Shown here: positions 12,082-22,978 of the stretch, one piece after another
Numbering within the stretch: position 1 is the stretch's first letter
How the letters are laid out: each line of letters opens with the position of its first letter
DNA from: Notolepis coatsorum
Taxonomy: Eukaryota; Chordata; Actinopteri; Aulopiformes; Paralepididae
Length of the DNA: 64,000 nt
Assembly: GCA_963971535.1 (NCBI GenBank)
Contig: OZ020585.1
Span: 22,442,005-22,506,004 of the forward strand
Direction: 5' to 3'
Notes under the pieces: model-generated
What the model was told of the DNA's origin: nothing
Databases searched by the model: none
The model's input: the letters and a program-made list of their open reading frames with translations, nothing else
Position numbers and translations under genes: made by a program

Positions 12082-12585
12082 GGGGGGGGGCGGTTAGGTG
12101 GCCGAGCGGAGATTGCGTTCGTCACCAGCCCCGGAGCTGTGAGCTCGATTCGCCTGTTCGAATCCAGCTCACAGCTCCGGGGTTGTCACCAGCTTGGCTG
12201 GCCGTCTGCACTGATACAATTGGCTGTATCAGAGGGTGGGAGAAGCTGGCGGGGTGGGTCCGGGTCGTTGTAAACAGCGACTCCTACAGTTCGGTCGGGG
12301 CGCCTGCTAAGCGCGGATTGGACGTGAGGGGGATAGTGTGGTCCTCCCACACGCTACGCCCTCTCAATGAGAATCCGCGCTGCCAGGTGAAAAGAAGCGG
12401 TGATTGGCTGGACGTGTGTCGGAGGAAGCACGTGGTAGCCTCCACTCTCCCAGATGATCTGACTGTGGGGGGTAAGTGCGCAGCGATCAGGAAGGGACTG
12501 GGAATTGGCATACGACTAACATTGGGATGGGAGAAAATCGGAGGAAAATGGAGGGGGAAAAAGACAAAAAAAAAAAAAAAAAAAA
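12082..12585 (+). mobile_element. tRNA-derived SINE (family 1a) with 13-bp target duplications
   Basis: AGTAAAAAATTAG flanks both sides (12069-12081 and 12586-12598). The head has a box A, GGTGGCCGAGCGG, of the tRNA-Leu/Ser kind and a box B, CTGTTCGAATCCAGC. The body runs through CAGCTTGGCTGGCCGTC, GCGACTCCTACAGTTCGG and GGAGGAAGCACGTGG, and ends in an A run of about 20. The intact duplications and long A tail suggest a fairly recent insertion. A second copy is at 21764-22255 (minus). Confidence 0.85.
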
Positions 12586-12914
12586 AGTAAAAAATTAGGT
12601 CACAGTGTTCAGTATAGACATATGTACAATGTTCGATGCAGAATAGAAGTAACTGAGTTACCATATAATATACAATATACTATGCAGTGGACTAATATAC
12701 AATACTATATAGTGCAAAGCAGAAATGGGATGAGGTACAATTTAGGTACAATTTACAGTAAGGTGTACGAGTTGTAGTGCAAATCCTTTATCAATAAATA
12801 TAAAGTGTGTTTAGGTGATCTAAAGTGTGGAGAGTGGGTGCTGTTGTTTGTTTAAAGTGAGTGTGTGGGTGTGTGTGCTGTGTGCATTTGATGGTTGTTG
12901 TATAGTGTTTATTG

Positions 12915-14280
12915 TTCGTTGAGCAGCCTGATGGCCTAGGGATAGAAGCTTCTTCTGAGTCTTTCTGTGCTCGCCTTGAGACTCCGGTATCGCTTGCCTG
13001 ACCGCAGCAGTTCAAAGAGGCAGTTGTTCGGGTGGCTGGAGTCCTTGATGATTCTCTTAGCCTTACCCCTGCACCGCTTGTTGTAAATGTTCTGGAGGGT
13101 GGGGAGCCCCCCTCCAATTGTGCGTTCGGCTGAACGTGTCACTCTTTGTAGTCTGCTTCGGTCTTGTGCAGTGCTATTCCCAAACCAGGAGGTGATGTTG
13201 CCAGTCAGGATGCTCTCTATTGTACATGAGTAGAAGTTCTTAAGGATCTTCTGACTGACTTGGAACTTCCTTAGGCGCCTGAGGAAGTAGAGGCGTTGTC
13301 GTGCCTTCTTCACAACACTGTCAATGTGTGTGGTCCATGTCAAGTCCTCGGATATGTGGACTCCGAGGTACTTAAAACTGTTCACTCTCTCAACCGGTGC
13401 CCCGTCGATGCTGAGGGGGCTGTAGTCCTTGACCCCCGACCTCCTGAAGTCCACAATCATCTCCTTTGTTTTGCTGACGTTCAGGGAGAGGCTGTTCTCC
13501 TGGCACCATCCCGCCAGGACCTTGACTTCTTCCAGGTAGGCCCTCTCGTCGTTTGCAGAGATCAGGCCCACCACTACTGTGTCATCAGCAAATTTGATGA
13601 TTGTTGTTACTCCGCTGAGCCACACAGTCGTGTGTGTACAGGGAGTAGAGGAGGGGACTCAGAACACAGCCCTGGGGGGCCCCTATGTTGAGGGTGATGG
13701 ATGAGGAGGTGCAGTTGCCTGCTCTCACCACCTGGGGTCTGCCCGTCAGGAAGACCCACTGGCAGAGGTCATAGTTCAAGCCCAGGTCCCTGAGCTTGGC
13801 TATGAGTTTGGAGGGGACTATGGTATTGAATGCCGAGCTGTAGTCGATGAATAGCATTCTCACATAGTTCCCCTTCCTCTTGTCCAGGTGTGATGCTGCT
13901 GTGTGCAGCACATGGGCTATGGCGTCCTCCGTGGACCTGTTGGGGCGGTATGCAAATTGCAGGGGGTCCAGGTTGATGGGGAGGGAGGAGCAGATGTAGC
14001 CCTTTACTAGCTTCTCAAAGCACTTCATGGCTATGGAGGTGAGGGCTACAGGGTGGTAGTCGTTGAGGCAAGCAGGCTTGGTTTTTTTTAGGTACAGGGA
14101 TGATAGTAGACTTTTTCAGGCAGGTGGGGATGACAGCCTGTTCTAAGGACAGGTTAAATATGTCAGTGAATACCGGGGCCAGTTGGTCGGCACAGACTTT
14201 TAGGACGCGGCCGGGGATGCCGTCCGGTCCTGCTGCCTTCCTGATATTCACTTTTTTAAAGGTCCGCCTCACCTCATGCT
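12915..14280 (-). pseudogene. Reverse transcriptase remnant of the LINE
   Basis: Three overlapping frames (14272-14015, 14028-13585, 13625-12936) together cover the reverse transcriptase. Visible motifs in order are [25 protein letters not shown], a [19 protein letters not shown] block, and the catalytic FADD at 13592-13581. A C-terminal segment with IIKDSSHPNNCLFELLRSGK and RSFYP follows. A frameshift lies near the T run at 14082-14090 and another near 13600-13625. A TAG interrupts the C-terminus just after RSFYP, where the reading continues AIRLLNEQ. These breaks make it non-functional. The family is the jockey-superfamily CR1/Rex/L2 group; the exact clade is not resolved. Confidence 0.8.
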
Positions 14281-14285
14281 CATGA

Positions 14286-16900
14286 TGTAAATGACCATTA
14301 ATCCAATCAGCTTGGAGGCTCTGCTCCTTATCCCAAAAGCAAATCTTTTATCAGTTTGACACAGAATTCAGTCATTATGTCAATACATGATGACACCCCT
14401 TCACAAATTACATGATACTTGACACTTGTTATTGGCAGGCTTCATGTTGTGTCAACACATGATGACACACCATGCCAAAATTACATTATACCTTGTTGAT
14501 ACTCAAAACAGGCATGTCTGCAAGTGACCTTTAATATGACCTTTCATGTCCTAGTGGAGGGATATGCTATTACAATCAATTAATATTAATATAATAGTGT
14601 TTATAATAGAGTTAATTATGCATATTTCCACCACAGTGGCATTGAGCCACAACACTGTAGTGTTGGCCTGCAGAAGTACTCGTGTGTGTAGTTGTACCAC
14701 GGTCTTATAGACCTCTCTCTCTCGATCTTCTGTGTTTTTTTCTTGAAACATAAAACACAGGTGTCGTGTTCACACATAAACCTTGGCCTTGTTATAAACC
14801 CTGTTCGCAGACTTGTTGTCGTCTGTGGCTAGCGTGCGTTGGGTTAGCTTATCCTGTTAGGATATACGCTGTTTCATTAGCATGCTGGCTACATAAGGTA
14901 TCATCATGGCTTGTTTATTATCGTATATGGGGTATGGGATCGTGAGGGGGTAACCGAATAAACCCCTCCTTCCCTCTTTTCTGATTGGTCGGGGGGTTTG
15001 GCCCTCTATCATTCGGTCCTACCGCGCTGATTGGTCAGTGCGGCACGGGGTAGTGAGGGGGGGGGGTAGGGAATTCCCTGACTCCTCGCCTATCATGGTC
15101 GGTTGAGTCATGGGAATCCCCCCGCCATAGAATACGTCACTGGGCACGTTTCTATTGGTCGCCGACTTTCCTGAGTTCTTTACAGGCCCCATGTGTGGTT
15201 CTCTGTTATTGTCAAGTTGGTGTTGCGGTGCGTAGGAACTTAAGAGTTCTGCTACGCTCGGTATATATGTAGCTTGAGCCTTTTGGTCACGTGGCTCAAT
15301 GTTACATAAACTTTTCAAATTGTTGCTCACGTGGGAAGTCTCTCTGGGGGTTCCCCGTCCCCTCCTTTATGGAGTAGATTGACGGGGTATTGTTTTGGGA
15401 TTCCCTGACTCCTCACCTTAATGGTCTGTTGAGTCATGGGTTTCCCCCCGTCATAGGGTACGTCGCTCCCCATCCCCTCTTTTATGGAGCATGGTTGACG
15501 GGGTGTTGTTTTTCCTCAGCCGCGTCGCATGGGACCCATGTCTATTTTTTTATGTAAAAAAAAAAAAAAAAAAGGCTTCTTGTCGTTCTCCCAGGCGGCT
15601 TGGAGGAACAGTATCTGGGTTCTTGTTAGATTATCCATTGATATGTTTTTGGTCTCAACGCGTACATAGTGCTGGCCTTGGGTGCTTCTGATATGAACCA
15701 CGCATGGGCTTGCGCGCCTTGGTTGCTCATCATTAAAACGCAGTTTTTATGGGGCAACTGGGATGGAGTTTGTCTCTTCCGAGCGCCAGTGTACTAGGCT
15801 TGTCTCGATGAATTCTCGTTCATATCTGGGGGATGTTAACGGAATAGATCAAAGCATTGGTAGAGGGGTCTCACGCCCTTGGGGTGGGCCACCGGGCGCG
15901 GTACGAAGGGGACCGTCTGGGTGGCGTCCTCTATAATGTTTTGGATCGACACGCGTACCTACCCCCCTCCTGGGATTGGGGATGGCGGCGTGATTAGGGC
16001 ACGGGACTGATTCTGGTCACGCCGGTCCAGGTCAGTTAACCCGTTGTCCGCCGGGGCGCAGATCTGCTGTTCTGGGACCCTGAGGGACTTGTGCTTTTTT
16101 CGGGGGGGGAAATGCTGGGTCGGCCCGGGCGTTGCAGGGTTTGACGTTATGGAGATATTCGTGGTTGTGTTACTACGTGTTACCCCTCACTGTTGCTTGG
16201 TCCATGTTGTGTTGTACCTTGCGCTGCGCTAAGGGAGCCTGGTCCTTCTCCATTCTTTTTCGCCCCTCTCTTCTCCTGCTTAGGCAGGGCTGGGAGGGGG
16301 CTGTTGAGGTGATTCTTATAGAACTCCTCTGGCATCCCTGTGTACGTCCCGGTCCGCTGGGCCCAGGTTCAACATTATTTTCGTCGACCCGTTGGCCTGG
16401 GTTAACCCCTTTTTGAAAACTGAAACACTTGTACTGCGGTATAGCCAGTGTATACCCGCAGTTGTGTTTTGGAGTTTTTTTCTTGAGGGGTTATAGGAAC
16501 AACCACCTCATGTTAGAACCAAGGGGGTGGTTGGTTCCCTGGTGTGTTGGTAGCGGAGTCAACTCTCGGGGTAGGCCAGGTTTGGCCCTGTCTACCTGTG
16601 AGTGTGCCCCCGCACTTTTCATGATGTCTGCCAATCATGTCAGCCTTCTCTGCCTCGGCCCCTCTAGAGAGTCGAGGGGTTTTTGTGGAGGCTGTGACAT
16701 GGTGCACAACAATGCCAGCATACGCCCCTTCCGCCGGGGTGCTGTTTCAGCAGACCCCTTTGGCGCCTGTCTAGTCCGCAGTGCTCCAGGCTCAGGTCGA
16801 GTGGCCCGTTGCCTGAATTGAGGGATCGACCTCTTTTGGGGGTCCTCTCCCCGGTGCGCTGCCTGCTCCCGCTGTGGGTGTAGCCTCTCGAGTGCTTCGA
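14286..16900. other. Unassigned tract, GC-rich from about 14930, inside the DIRS-like unit
   Basis: No recognisable protein is encoded. The short frames at 16044-16912 overlap one another on both strands and lack motifs. At about 15345-15512 a unit of about 117 bases repeats: GACGGGGTATTGTTTT and GACGGGGTGTTGTTTTT ends follow CCTTTATGGAG and CTTTTATGGAG. Part of it (TCCCTGACTCCTCGCC) also occurs at 15070-15130. An A run lies at 15556-15573. Confidence 0.4.
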
Positions 16901-17019
16901 GCTTACAGCCATACCAACCTGAACACGCCCGATCTCGTTCGATTTCGGAAGCTGTGTAGGTTCAGGCCTGGGTTGTACTTGGATGGGTGACTGCCTGGGT
17001 ATACCAGGTTCAGTGAGCT
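16901..17019 (+). pseudogene. 5S rRNA-like sequence
   Basis: The 119 bases align end to end with vertebrate 5S rRNA. They start GCTTACAGCCATACCAACCT, continue with CACGCCCGATCTCGT and TACTTGGATGGGTGACTGCC, and end TATACCAGGTTCAGTGAGCT. The box C region is best kept. Box A is altered (GGAAGCTGTGTAGGTTC in place of AAGCTAAGCAGGGTC). No T-run terminator follows. I call it a 5S pseudogene or a 5S-derived segment; it is unlikely to encode functional rRNA. Confidence 0.8.
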
Positions 17020-17527
17020 AGGCGGCGTGCTGTAGGGGGGAAGGGCCTGCTCTTGGATGGGCCCTGTCCGAATACGAATACGCTGGCGATGTGGGGGGCG
17101 GTGTCACTAGTGACCGCCTGGTGAGGTCTCGATGCTGTGGCGTCATTGGCCTCTCCAGGCCCCCCTTTTTCCGGGGGGGTCCAGTCCCTTTCTGGGTCTG
17201 GGTCCTCCTTCCCGCTCCGCTGCTACGGCCTTGCCACGGGGTTGGGCTTTTGCTCTTGACCCCGTGATGTTAGGGGTGGTAACAGGGGTTTTGTTCCTTT
17301 CCGTTCGTTCCCTAGTGGCATGCGGGTTGCGCGTTTGTGTAGTCGTGGGTACGCCCCACGGTCTGCTCGCCCTGTGCGTTGAGTTGCTGAAGTCTCCTCT
17401 TCGCGCAGTCGGATCCGACACCCTCCCGTCCTCCGCTAGGGGGGCTCGGGTCCTCCCCGGTTCTGATGGTTATGGGGGGCCTCAGCGGGTGCATTTGTCG
17501 GGCTCCGCTCTGCTCAGCTCCTGTGTT
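17020..17527. other. GC-rich tract between the 5S-like segment and the right repeat
   Basis: The 143-codon plus frame at 17132-17563 has no recognisable domain and overlaps minus frames, so I do not call it a gene. Confidence 0.4.
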
Positions 17528-17846
17528 GCCCTAGATGCAGAGCGGAGCCCATACGATGTATAACATACGGTTATGTATATAACCATAGTTATATGAGTAT
17601 AGTGACGCTCTGCGTCGGACTCACTGAGGACCCCATGGTCTTGCCTTGTGGTGAAAGACTTGGGAAGGAGCTGAGGACCCCCATCCGCTCCCTACATAAG
17701 CAGGGGTGTGGCCAGACAGATGATGGTATGTAAAGGTGCATGTGAGAATTTATTCAGTGCTAGTACTGAAGTGAAGAGTATTGCCCTAGACGCAGAGCGT
17801 CACTATACTCATATAACTATGGTTATATACATAACCGTACGTTTCT
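17528..17846 (-). repeat. Right terminal inverted repeat region of the DIRS-like element
   Basis: Bases 17702-17798 are the reverse complement of 9202-9299. In addition the block is self-inverted: GGTTATGTATATAACCATAG at about 17561 and its reverse complement at about 17825-17844 form arms of about 50 bp around 180 bp. Terminal repeats in opposite orientation fit DIRS-type elements rather than LTR elements. Confidence 0.7.
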
Positions 17847-18341
17847 CCCCATCTCCCCCCTCTTTACTACAGGTGTCCCTGAAACAAAACCATGAATGAA
17901 TGAATAACACAGCAGGGTCATTACAATAGGCTGAAAATTTTTATGTTTTTTTTGTATGCCCAATAATGTTAACCGCTGGAAACAGTATTACTTTTATTAC
18001 TGTCTATTCAAAATAAACCTAGCCTTATACATTTGGGATTTTTGTTGCTTTTTTTCCTGTTGTACGAACTGTGACTCCAAAACCTAGGTACGTACCAAAC
18101 CATGGCTTCTGTGTACCGTTACACCCCTATTAACTATGTACCGTTACACCCCTATAAACTATCCTAATCGCAATTGGCACTCTGCTAAAGTTTTTCTGTT
18201 TGGATGTCAAAGGGATCATGGCAGCTAGCAATATTATTTAACGTTAATTTTAACTGCCTCATTACATAGACACAAAAAATATATATATATTACGACCCCT
18301 TCCACTCTGTCTGTCCATTGTCCGCCTATTACGTTGTTGTC
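17847..18341. other. Unassigned AT-rich spacer
   Basis: A short direct repeat of 'TGTACCGTTACACCCCTAT' lies at about 18112-18160. Nothing else was recognised. Confidence 0.4.
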
Positions 18342-18345
18342 TTAC

Positions 18346-19192
18346 CCCTTTCTGTGCCATTAACGTATTATGTGTTTGCTCGCCAACCGTTGAGTGCCAA
18401 TCACGTATATATACGTTATTTGGTCCGTTTACCTTTTTTCCCCCGATATTCTATGCAGTCTCACGGATCTCTACGTTACCGTTGAAAGCCATACTGAGGC
18501 CCCGAGAGTGCAATACCGGCCAGATCCTGCTAGGTGGCAGTATCGCCTACTACCCTTATCCTATTCCAGACTGTGTGTCACATCTAATGTCGTCCGGGCG
18601 GAGAATTTGAACCCAGGAAAGTCTAGCGGTTCATCCAAGCACATTCGAACGCGTCCAGGACACTCGGTGCATGTGTTGTGCCAGATTATGTCGGGGACCC
18701 GACGGACATCAATACTGGAAATCGCGAGCAGACAATTGGAATATTCTTTTTGGAATAACCCCGATCAAAGGTAAGGACTATCTGATGTCAATTCCACCTT
18801 GATCCTACAATTATTTCACATCGATCCAGCCGATCAACGTATGTAGTATTCAAAACGAATGCCGTTCCTGACGATCAGAGCATCACAAAACGCGAACGAC
18901 TTTAGCTAAATTTACATAGCGCTCCATAACTCAGCTTTCAGGAATTAGCCCGGATCACTCTGAAACTATACAATATTTACCACGGGATAACGCGCGAACA
19001 TACAGTATACATGAAAACTCTTTTTTGCATGTTGGACGAGAGATAGTGACTGTCAAATGAGCCAGAGTATTGTCTCCATAGCTATAATATAGATATATAG
19101 CTATGCAAACATTGTGACGCACAGTGAAAATGACTATCTTTTAGCGTGGCCCAGTGAGAACGGGATAAGGATAATAGCTGGCAGTGAATGAG
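18346..19192 (+). mobile_element. piggyBac-like non-autonomous element, copy B
   Basis: The left flank is TTAC (a decayed TTAA) at 18342-18345 and the right flank is TTAA at 19193-19196. The ends are CCCTTTCTGTGCC and, reversed, CTCATTCACTGCC. The palindrome of the inner module is ACGTATATATACGT (18403-18416), and the outer module has a decayed match. It shares its interior with copy C. Confidence 0.75.
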
Positions 19193-19196
19193 TTAA

Positions 19197-20524
19197 CAGC
19201 TGGCTGGAGCGCTACTCAGCGAAACGGGAAACACCTGGGCCCGGTGTTCCCGTGCTCCCTTTAAAACACTCTCGGACACCTATACACATTGCATGCATGC
19301 ACTCACTTACACTACTGATGTCACTGACTTCACACGCCACTGTTAGTTTAATTTAGTTAGTGATTCCTTTTATGTATATATTGATTAAATTAATAATTTG
19401 TTAATCGCCTTTGATTGTCTGCGTCTCCCTCTTTGTCATGTCCGTGTGGCCGGTTTGTGACAAAGTACAAGGCAATACATGCAACAACAAATGCTACCAA
19501 CAAGTCCCTACTAGAAATGTGGTCCACTTATTTAGCTTTACATCCTTTCCACCATTCCTATCATTTCTGAGCAAGCAAAAAGGAGGAAGAAAAGAAACTT
19601 GTCCGTGACCTTTTCTGAAGTTGGACAACATTTTCCTGCACGTCGTCCCATGAATATTAATTGTGGGGAAGTGCATTAATGCAGCGATTATTTGCAAGAG
19701 GCAATCTTTGAAGTTATTCCAAAAACACAACAGGGGATCAGTTACTCAAACACAAAACGAAAACAATGGTGCCGCGTAATATTTCTCCTGCTTTGCAAGC
19801 TGCTCACATCTCTGTTATTCCTTTATCCTACAAGAACTAATGCTTTAACGGAACTCCTAAGTCAACAAGGATTCAATTGCATCTTCACCCTCCTCTGGGA
19901 GAAGGGGGGGGGCTAGATACCTCCTACATTAACATTGCAAATCTCTCAGTGCGCATTTGATCACAATCTGTATGCACCTCTCGTTCCTGTGTCCACAATA
20001 CATTCTTAAATAAATAAACAAACGGTAAGCCGGCTGCGATAGGGGTCATGAATATGTGATTTAATCAGTTTTTAAAATGCAGATGGCCATGACATTTGAC
20101 CTTGACCTTCTGTTGAGGGGATTACGAAGGTCAAGGAACCACCGTGATTTACCACAACTTGATCTGGCGAGGGGCTTATTATGCGATTGGGTTTTTCTAC
20201 ACACAGTTCACAAGCCTACAGAGGGGACCACCAAGACTGCTTACACACCAAGGTCACAGAGATACCGTGTTAAAAACCCAATGAGAGATGTACGGGCTAA
20301 GAATGAATATTCCGATTTCACTCTCATCTCTGCTATACCCCCCCCCCCCCCCCCCCCCCACCTGTAGGATGGAGTCATGGGCTAAATTACAACAGCATGT
20401 CTTCTCAGACAGGAGTCCCTGGGACATACAGTAGAAATGTATCCAGTGGAGGTCCACAGGCCATCGATTTGGGGGTCCTTGGCATGACAAGGTTTTACAA
20501 CCACTACTTTAAGTTCTGGTATGG
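19197..20524. other. Unassigned DNA; possible LTR scrap and a C run
   Basis: Around 19380-19466 the sequence resembles the end of an LTR, but no partner or duplication was found. A pure C run lies at 20338-20359. No gene is supported. Confidence 0.35.
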
Positions 20525-20528
20525 TTAA

Positions 20529-20650
20529 CACATCCTGCGCCAATACCGTTGTACGACGTGTTTCAAGTTCATGCGAATTCTGCCAATCCACGGCGTACGA
20601 CGTTATTGAGATCATATTTCATATTTTCGCCATGTAAATCGTGACATATC
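20529..20650 (+). mobile_element. piggyBac-like end fragment, copy L
   Basis: TTAA at 20525-20528 is followed by CACATCCTGCGCC and two modules with TTGTACGACGTG and GCGTACGACGTTATTG. The ATCATATTTCATATTTTCG block that follows the modules in other copies is also present. The rest of the element is not seen, so it is truncated. Confidence 0.6.
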
Positions 20651-20734
20651 TAGATTGGTTGTTTCCTCTGGACTGCATCTAATCCTCTATCCTCATCTAT
20701 CTATCAATTTATCATCTATGTATGTCAATATAGC

Positions 20735-20877
20735 CAAGTTCAAGTTCAAGTTCAAGTTCTTTAATAGTTGTCATACAGAAGTACAGAATACTTTCATACA
20801 AAATGCTTCTTACTGTTACGCTCCAGAGACTGTGCTAGACAAGATAGTATCAAATAACATAATAACATAGTGACTGA
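20735..20877 (-). mobile_element. LINE 3' UTR with (TTGAAC)n tail
   Basis: It is nearly identical to the 3' UTR of the LINE at 11931-14285 (for example ATAGTTGTCATACAGAAGT and TGTTACGCTCCAGAGACTG). The hexamer CAAGTT is repeated at 20735-20758, which is the 3' tail on the minus strand. There is no coding part. Confidence 0.75.
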
Positions 20878-21351
20878 CGGTCATATACATTAAATGCACC
20901 AACAGTTGGTACGCACAAAACTCTAAAAACTATAAATATTAACAAAAGTAAACACAGTCTCGACGGAGCGAACAGAGAGGCAGCCGGTCGGGGCGGCGCA
21001 TGCTAGGAATGGTCACGTGGGCTGGGTGAACCAATGGACAATTCCTATAGTTTCTCAGTCGTCCTGACCACTCGTACCACTATGGTATTTGAGATATCGC
21101 TTATCGCCACCTACTGGCCCGCATGCTTGTTGGAGCAATTTATATGCATTTATGTGTTTGCGTCAGGATAATTTTTTTTTTTTTTTTTGTGGACGAGGAT
21201 TTTTTTTAAACAGATCCTGAGAATATCCGTTTGGCAAAAGATCCAGATACGTGTGGACATGGCCTAATACCCTCAGGTAACGCTAGGGCTTTGCTCCCAG
21301 AGGAGAGCAAAACCCCAAACATTACAGCTTCCTATGTTTCCTATAACCCTT
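20878..21351. other. Unassigned spacer
   Basis: A T run lies at 21172-21188, and a GCCACCTACTGGC motif (CTCF-like half) at about 21105. No gene was seen. Confidence 0.4.
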
Positions 21352-21369
21352 CCCATGCTTCCTAACATC

Positions 21370-21627
21370 CTTCAACAGTGGCTCAGGAGGTAGAGCAGTT
21401 GTCTGGTCATCTGGAGTTTCCCGGTTCGATTCCCGCTCCTCCCGGGTAGCATGTTGAAGTGTCCTTGAGCAAGACACTTAACCCCTAACTGCTCCTGATG
21501 AGCAGGTTGGCACCTTGCATGGTTGCCTCTGCCGTCAGTGTGAATGTGTGAGTGAATGGGTCAAATGTGAGGAACAAATTGTAAAGTGCTCTGGATAAAA
21601 GTGCTATATAAATGCACCATTTACCAT
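21370..21627 (+). mobile_element. tRNA-derived SINE (family 2), near complete
   Basis: The head is CAGTGGCTCAGGAGGTAG with box B CCGGTTCGATTCCCGC, and the tail is GTGCTATATAAATGCACC. The flanks share CCYATGCTYCCTAACATCC (21352-21373 and 21628-21649). This may be a long target duplication, although the surrounding sequence is itself repetitive. Confidence 0.8.
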
Positions 21628-21763
21628 CCTATGCTCCCTAACATCCTTCCTTGCTTCATATGTTTCCTATCACCTTTCCTATGCTTCCTGATGAGATAAG
21701 ATATTCCTTTATTGATCCCCTTGGGGAAATTCAGGTATACCGGTTAACGTTAGCATGCTAATT

Positions 21764-22255
21764 TTTATTTTTTTTATTATTATTATCTTTTCCCCCCTTC
21801 TTTTTCCGTTTTTCTCCCCTCCCAATGTTAGTCGTTATGCCAATTCCCAATCCCCTTCCTGGTCGTTGCGCACTCTACCCCCTACCGTCAGTCTGGGAGA
21901 CCCCCTACCGTCGGTCTGGGAGGGCGGAGACTATCACATGCTTCCTCCGACACATGTGTACCCAGCCCACCACTTCTTTTCACCTGGCAGCGCGGACTCT
22001 CACTGGGAGAGTGTAACGTGTGGAAGGTCACACTACCTCCCTCCAGATCCTTCCCTTGCTGTGCAGGCCCCCCGACCGAACTGTAGGAGTCGCTGTTTAC
22101 AACGACCCGGACCCACCCACCGGCTTGCGCTGACTCTGCCAATCGAGCCAGTATGACGGCCGGCCAAGCCGGAGGCAACGCTGACAGCCGGATTCGATAC
22201 CAGTGTCTCTTGCGTTGGTGACGAGCGCTTACTCCGCTGCGCCACCCAGCTGCCC
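21764..22255 (-). mobile_element. tRNA-derived SINE (family 1a) with 13-bp target duplications
   Basis: TAGCATGCTAATT flanks both sides (21751-21763 and 22256-22268). Read on the minus strand it begins at 22255 with GGGCAGCTGGGTGGCGCAG and ends in an A-rich tail at 21764. It shares GCGACTCCTACAGTTCGG and the GGAGGAAGCATGTG segment with 12082-12585. An internal 23-base duplication lies at about 21879-21924. Confidence 0.85.
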
Positions 22256-22268
22256 TAGCATGCTAATT

Positions 22269-22830
22269 CTAATAACTATAAAGAGAGCAGTCAGTGTCTT
22301 TGTGTGTTTGTTAAAGCGGAGATTTGCGCTCTACTGAACACACCTATCTCCACTGAACACACCTTTCTAGTTGTTTATCCTTCTGGAATGCAAATACTAT
22401 TATGAGGCTAAAGGGCTGATCTATCATCTGTCATCTTTTGGCAGCTCATGATGTTGTGCCCAATTACTCATCAGTACTGGAGATTTAATTTGATACATTT
22501 TATTTTCCCCAGAGGAGAAATTATGCTTGTGGCCAATGTGCATATTTTTTGTCAAAAAGCAAGCATCTTTTTTCCCTCCGACATCCATGGGGTCTTGACT
22601 TGAGCCAAGGAGAAATTGCCTCAAGATATTGTGTGACATGGTCACAGCAGACTTCACTCACTTTCCACTGAAATCTCACTGACATGTGTTGTCCGAGCAT
22701 TTCAGCACAGATTTTCCAAAGCGCTGTTAGATCCACCTACAGTATATCCTACATGTAAGATAAAAATGTCAGGGCTATTCTGTCAGGGCTATTCTAATCT
22801 GGTATGACCTTACGATCAACAACTCAAGTC
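22269..22830. other. Unassigned spacer
   Basis: A segment at 22320-22375 (CTCTACTGAACACACC, then CACCTTTCTAG) resembles 61337-61366, so a low-copy repeat is likely. No gene was seen. Confidence 0.35.
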
Positions 22831-22978
22831 AGATTGGGGTGGTATGGGGGCTTGTCTCTTCTTGTTGGCCTGCATCTCACAAATCCAGAGCCTGTAGAAT
22901 AATGAAGGACCCTCACCACCCTAATAACAGCCTGTTCAAGCTGCTGCGGTCAGGCAAGCGCCTCCGTATACAGTACAC

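Larger units (their letters stand above)
11931..14285 (-). mobile_element. 5'-truncated CR1/Rex-like LINE, interrupted by a SINE
   Basis: On the minus strand it runs from about 14285 down to a TTGAAC-type tail at 11931-11945. The coding remnant occupies about 14280-12915 and is followed by a 3' UTR. The 3' UTR is shared with 20735-20875. A SINE at 12082-12585 splits this UTR and is flanked by perfect duplications. The 5' part of ORF2 and any ORF1 are missing. Confidence 0.8.

Noticed and set aside
12000..12600. Functional tRNA genes at the box A/B motifs
   Set aside because: The heads do not complete a cloverleaf, and the bodies continue as SINEs with A tails and target duplications.
17132..17563. 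143-codon frame in the GC-rich tract
   Set aside because: Its composition follows the local GC bias, it overlaps minus frames, and it has no motif. It is not evidence for DIRS pol.
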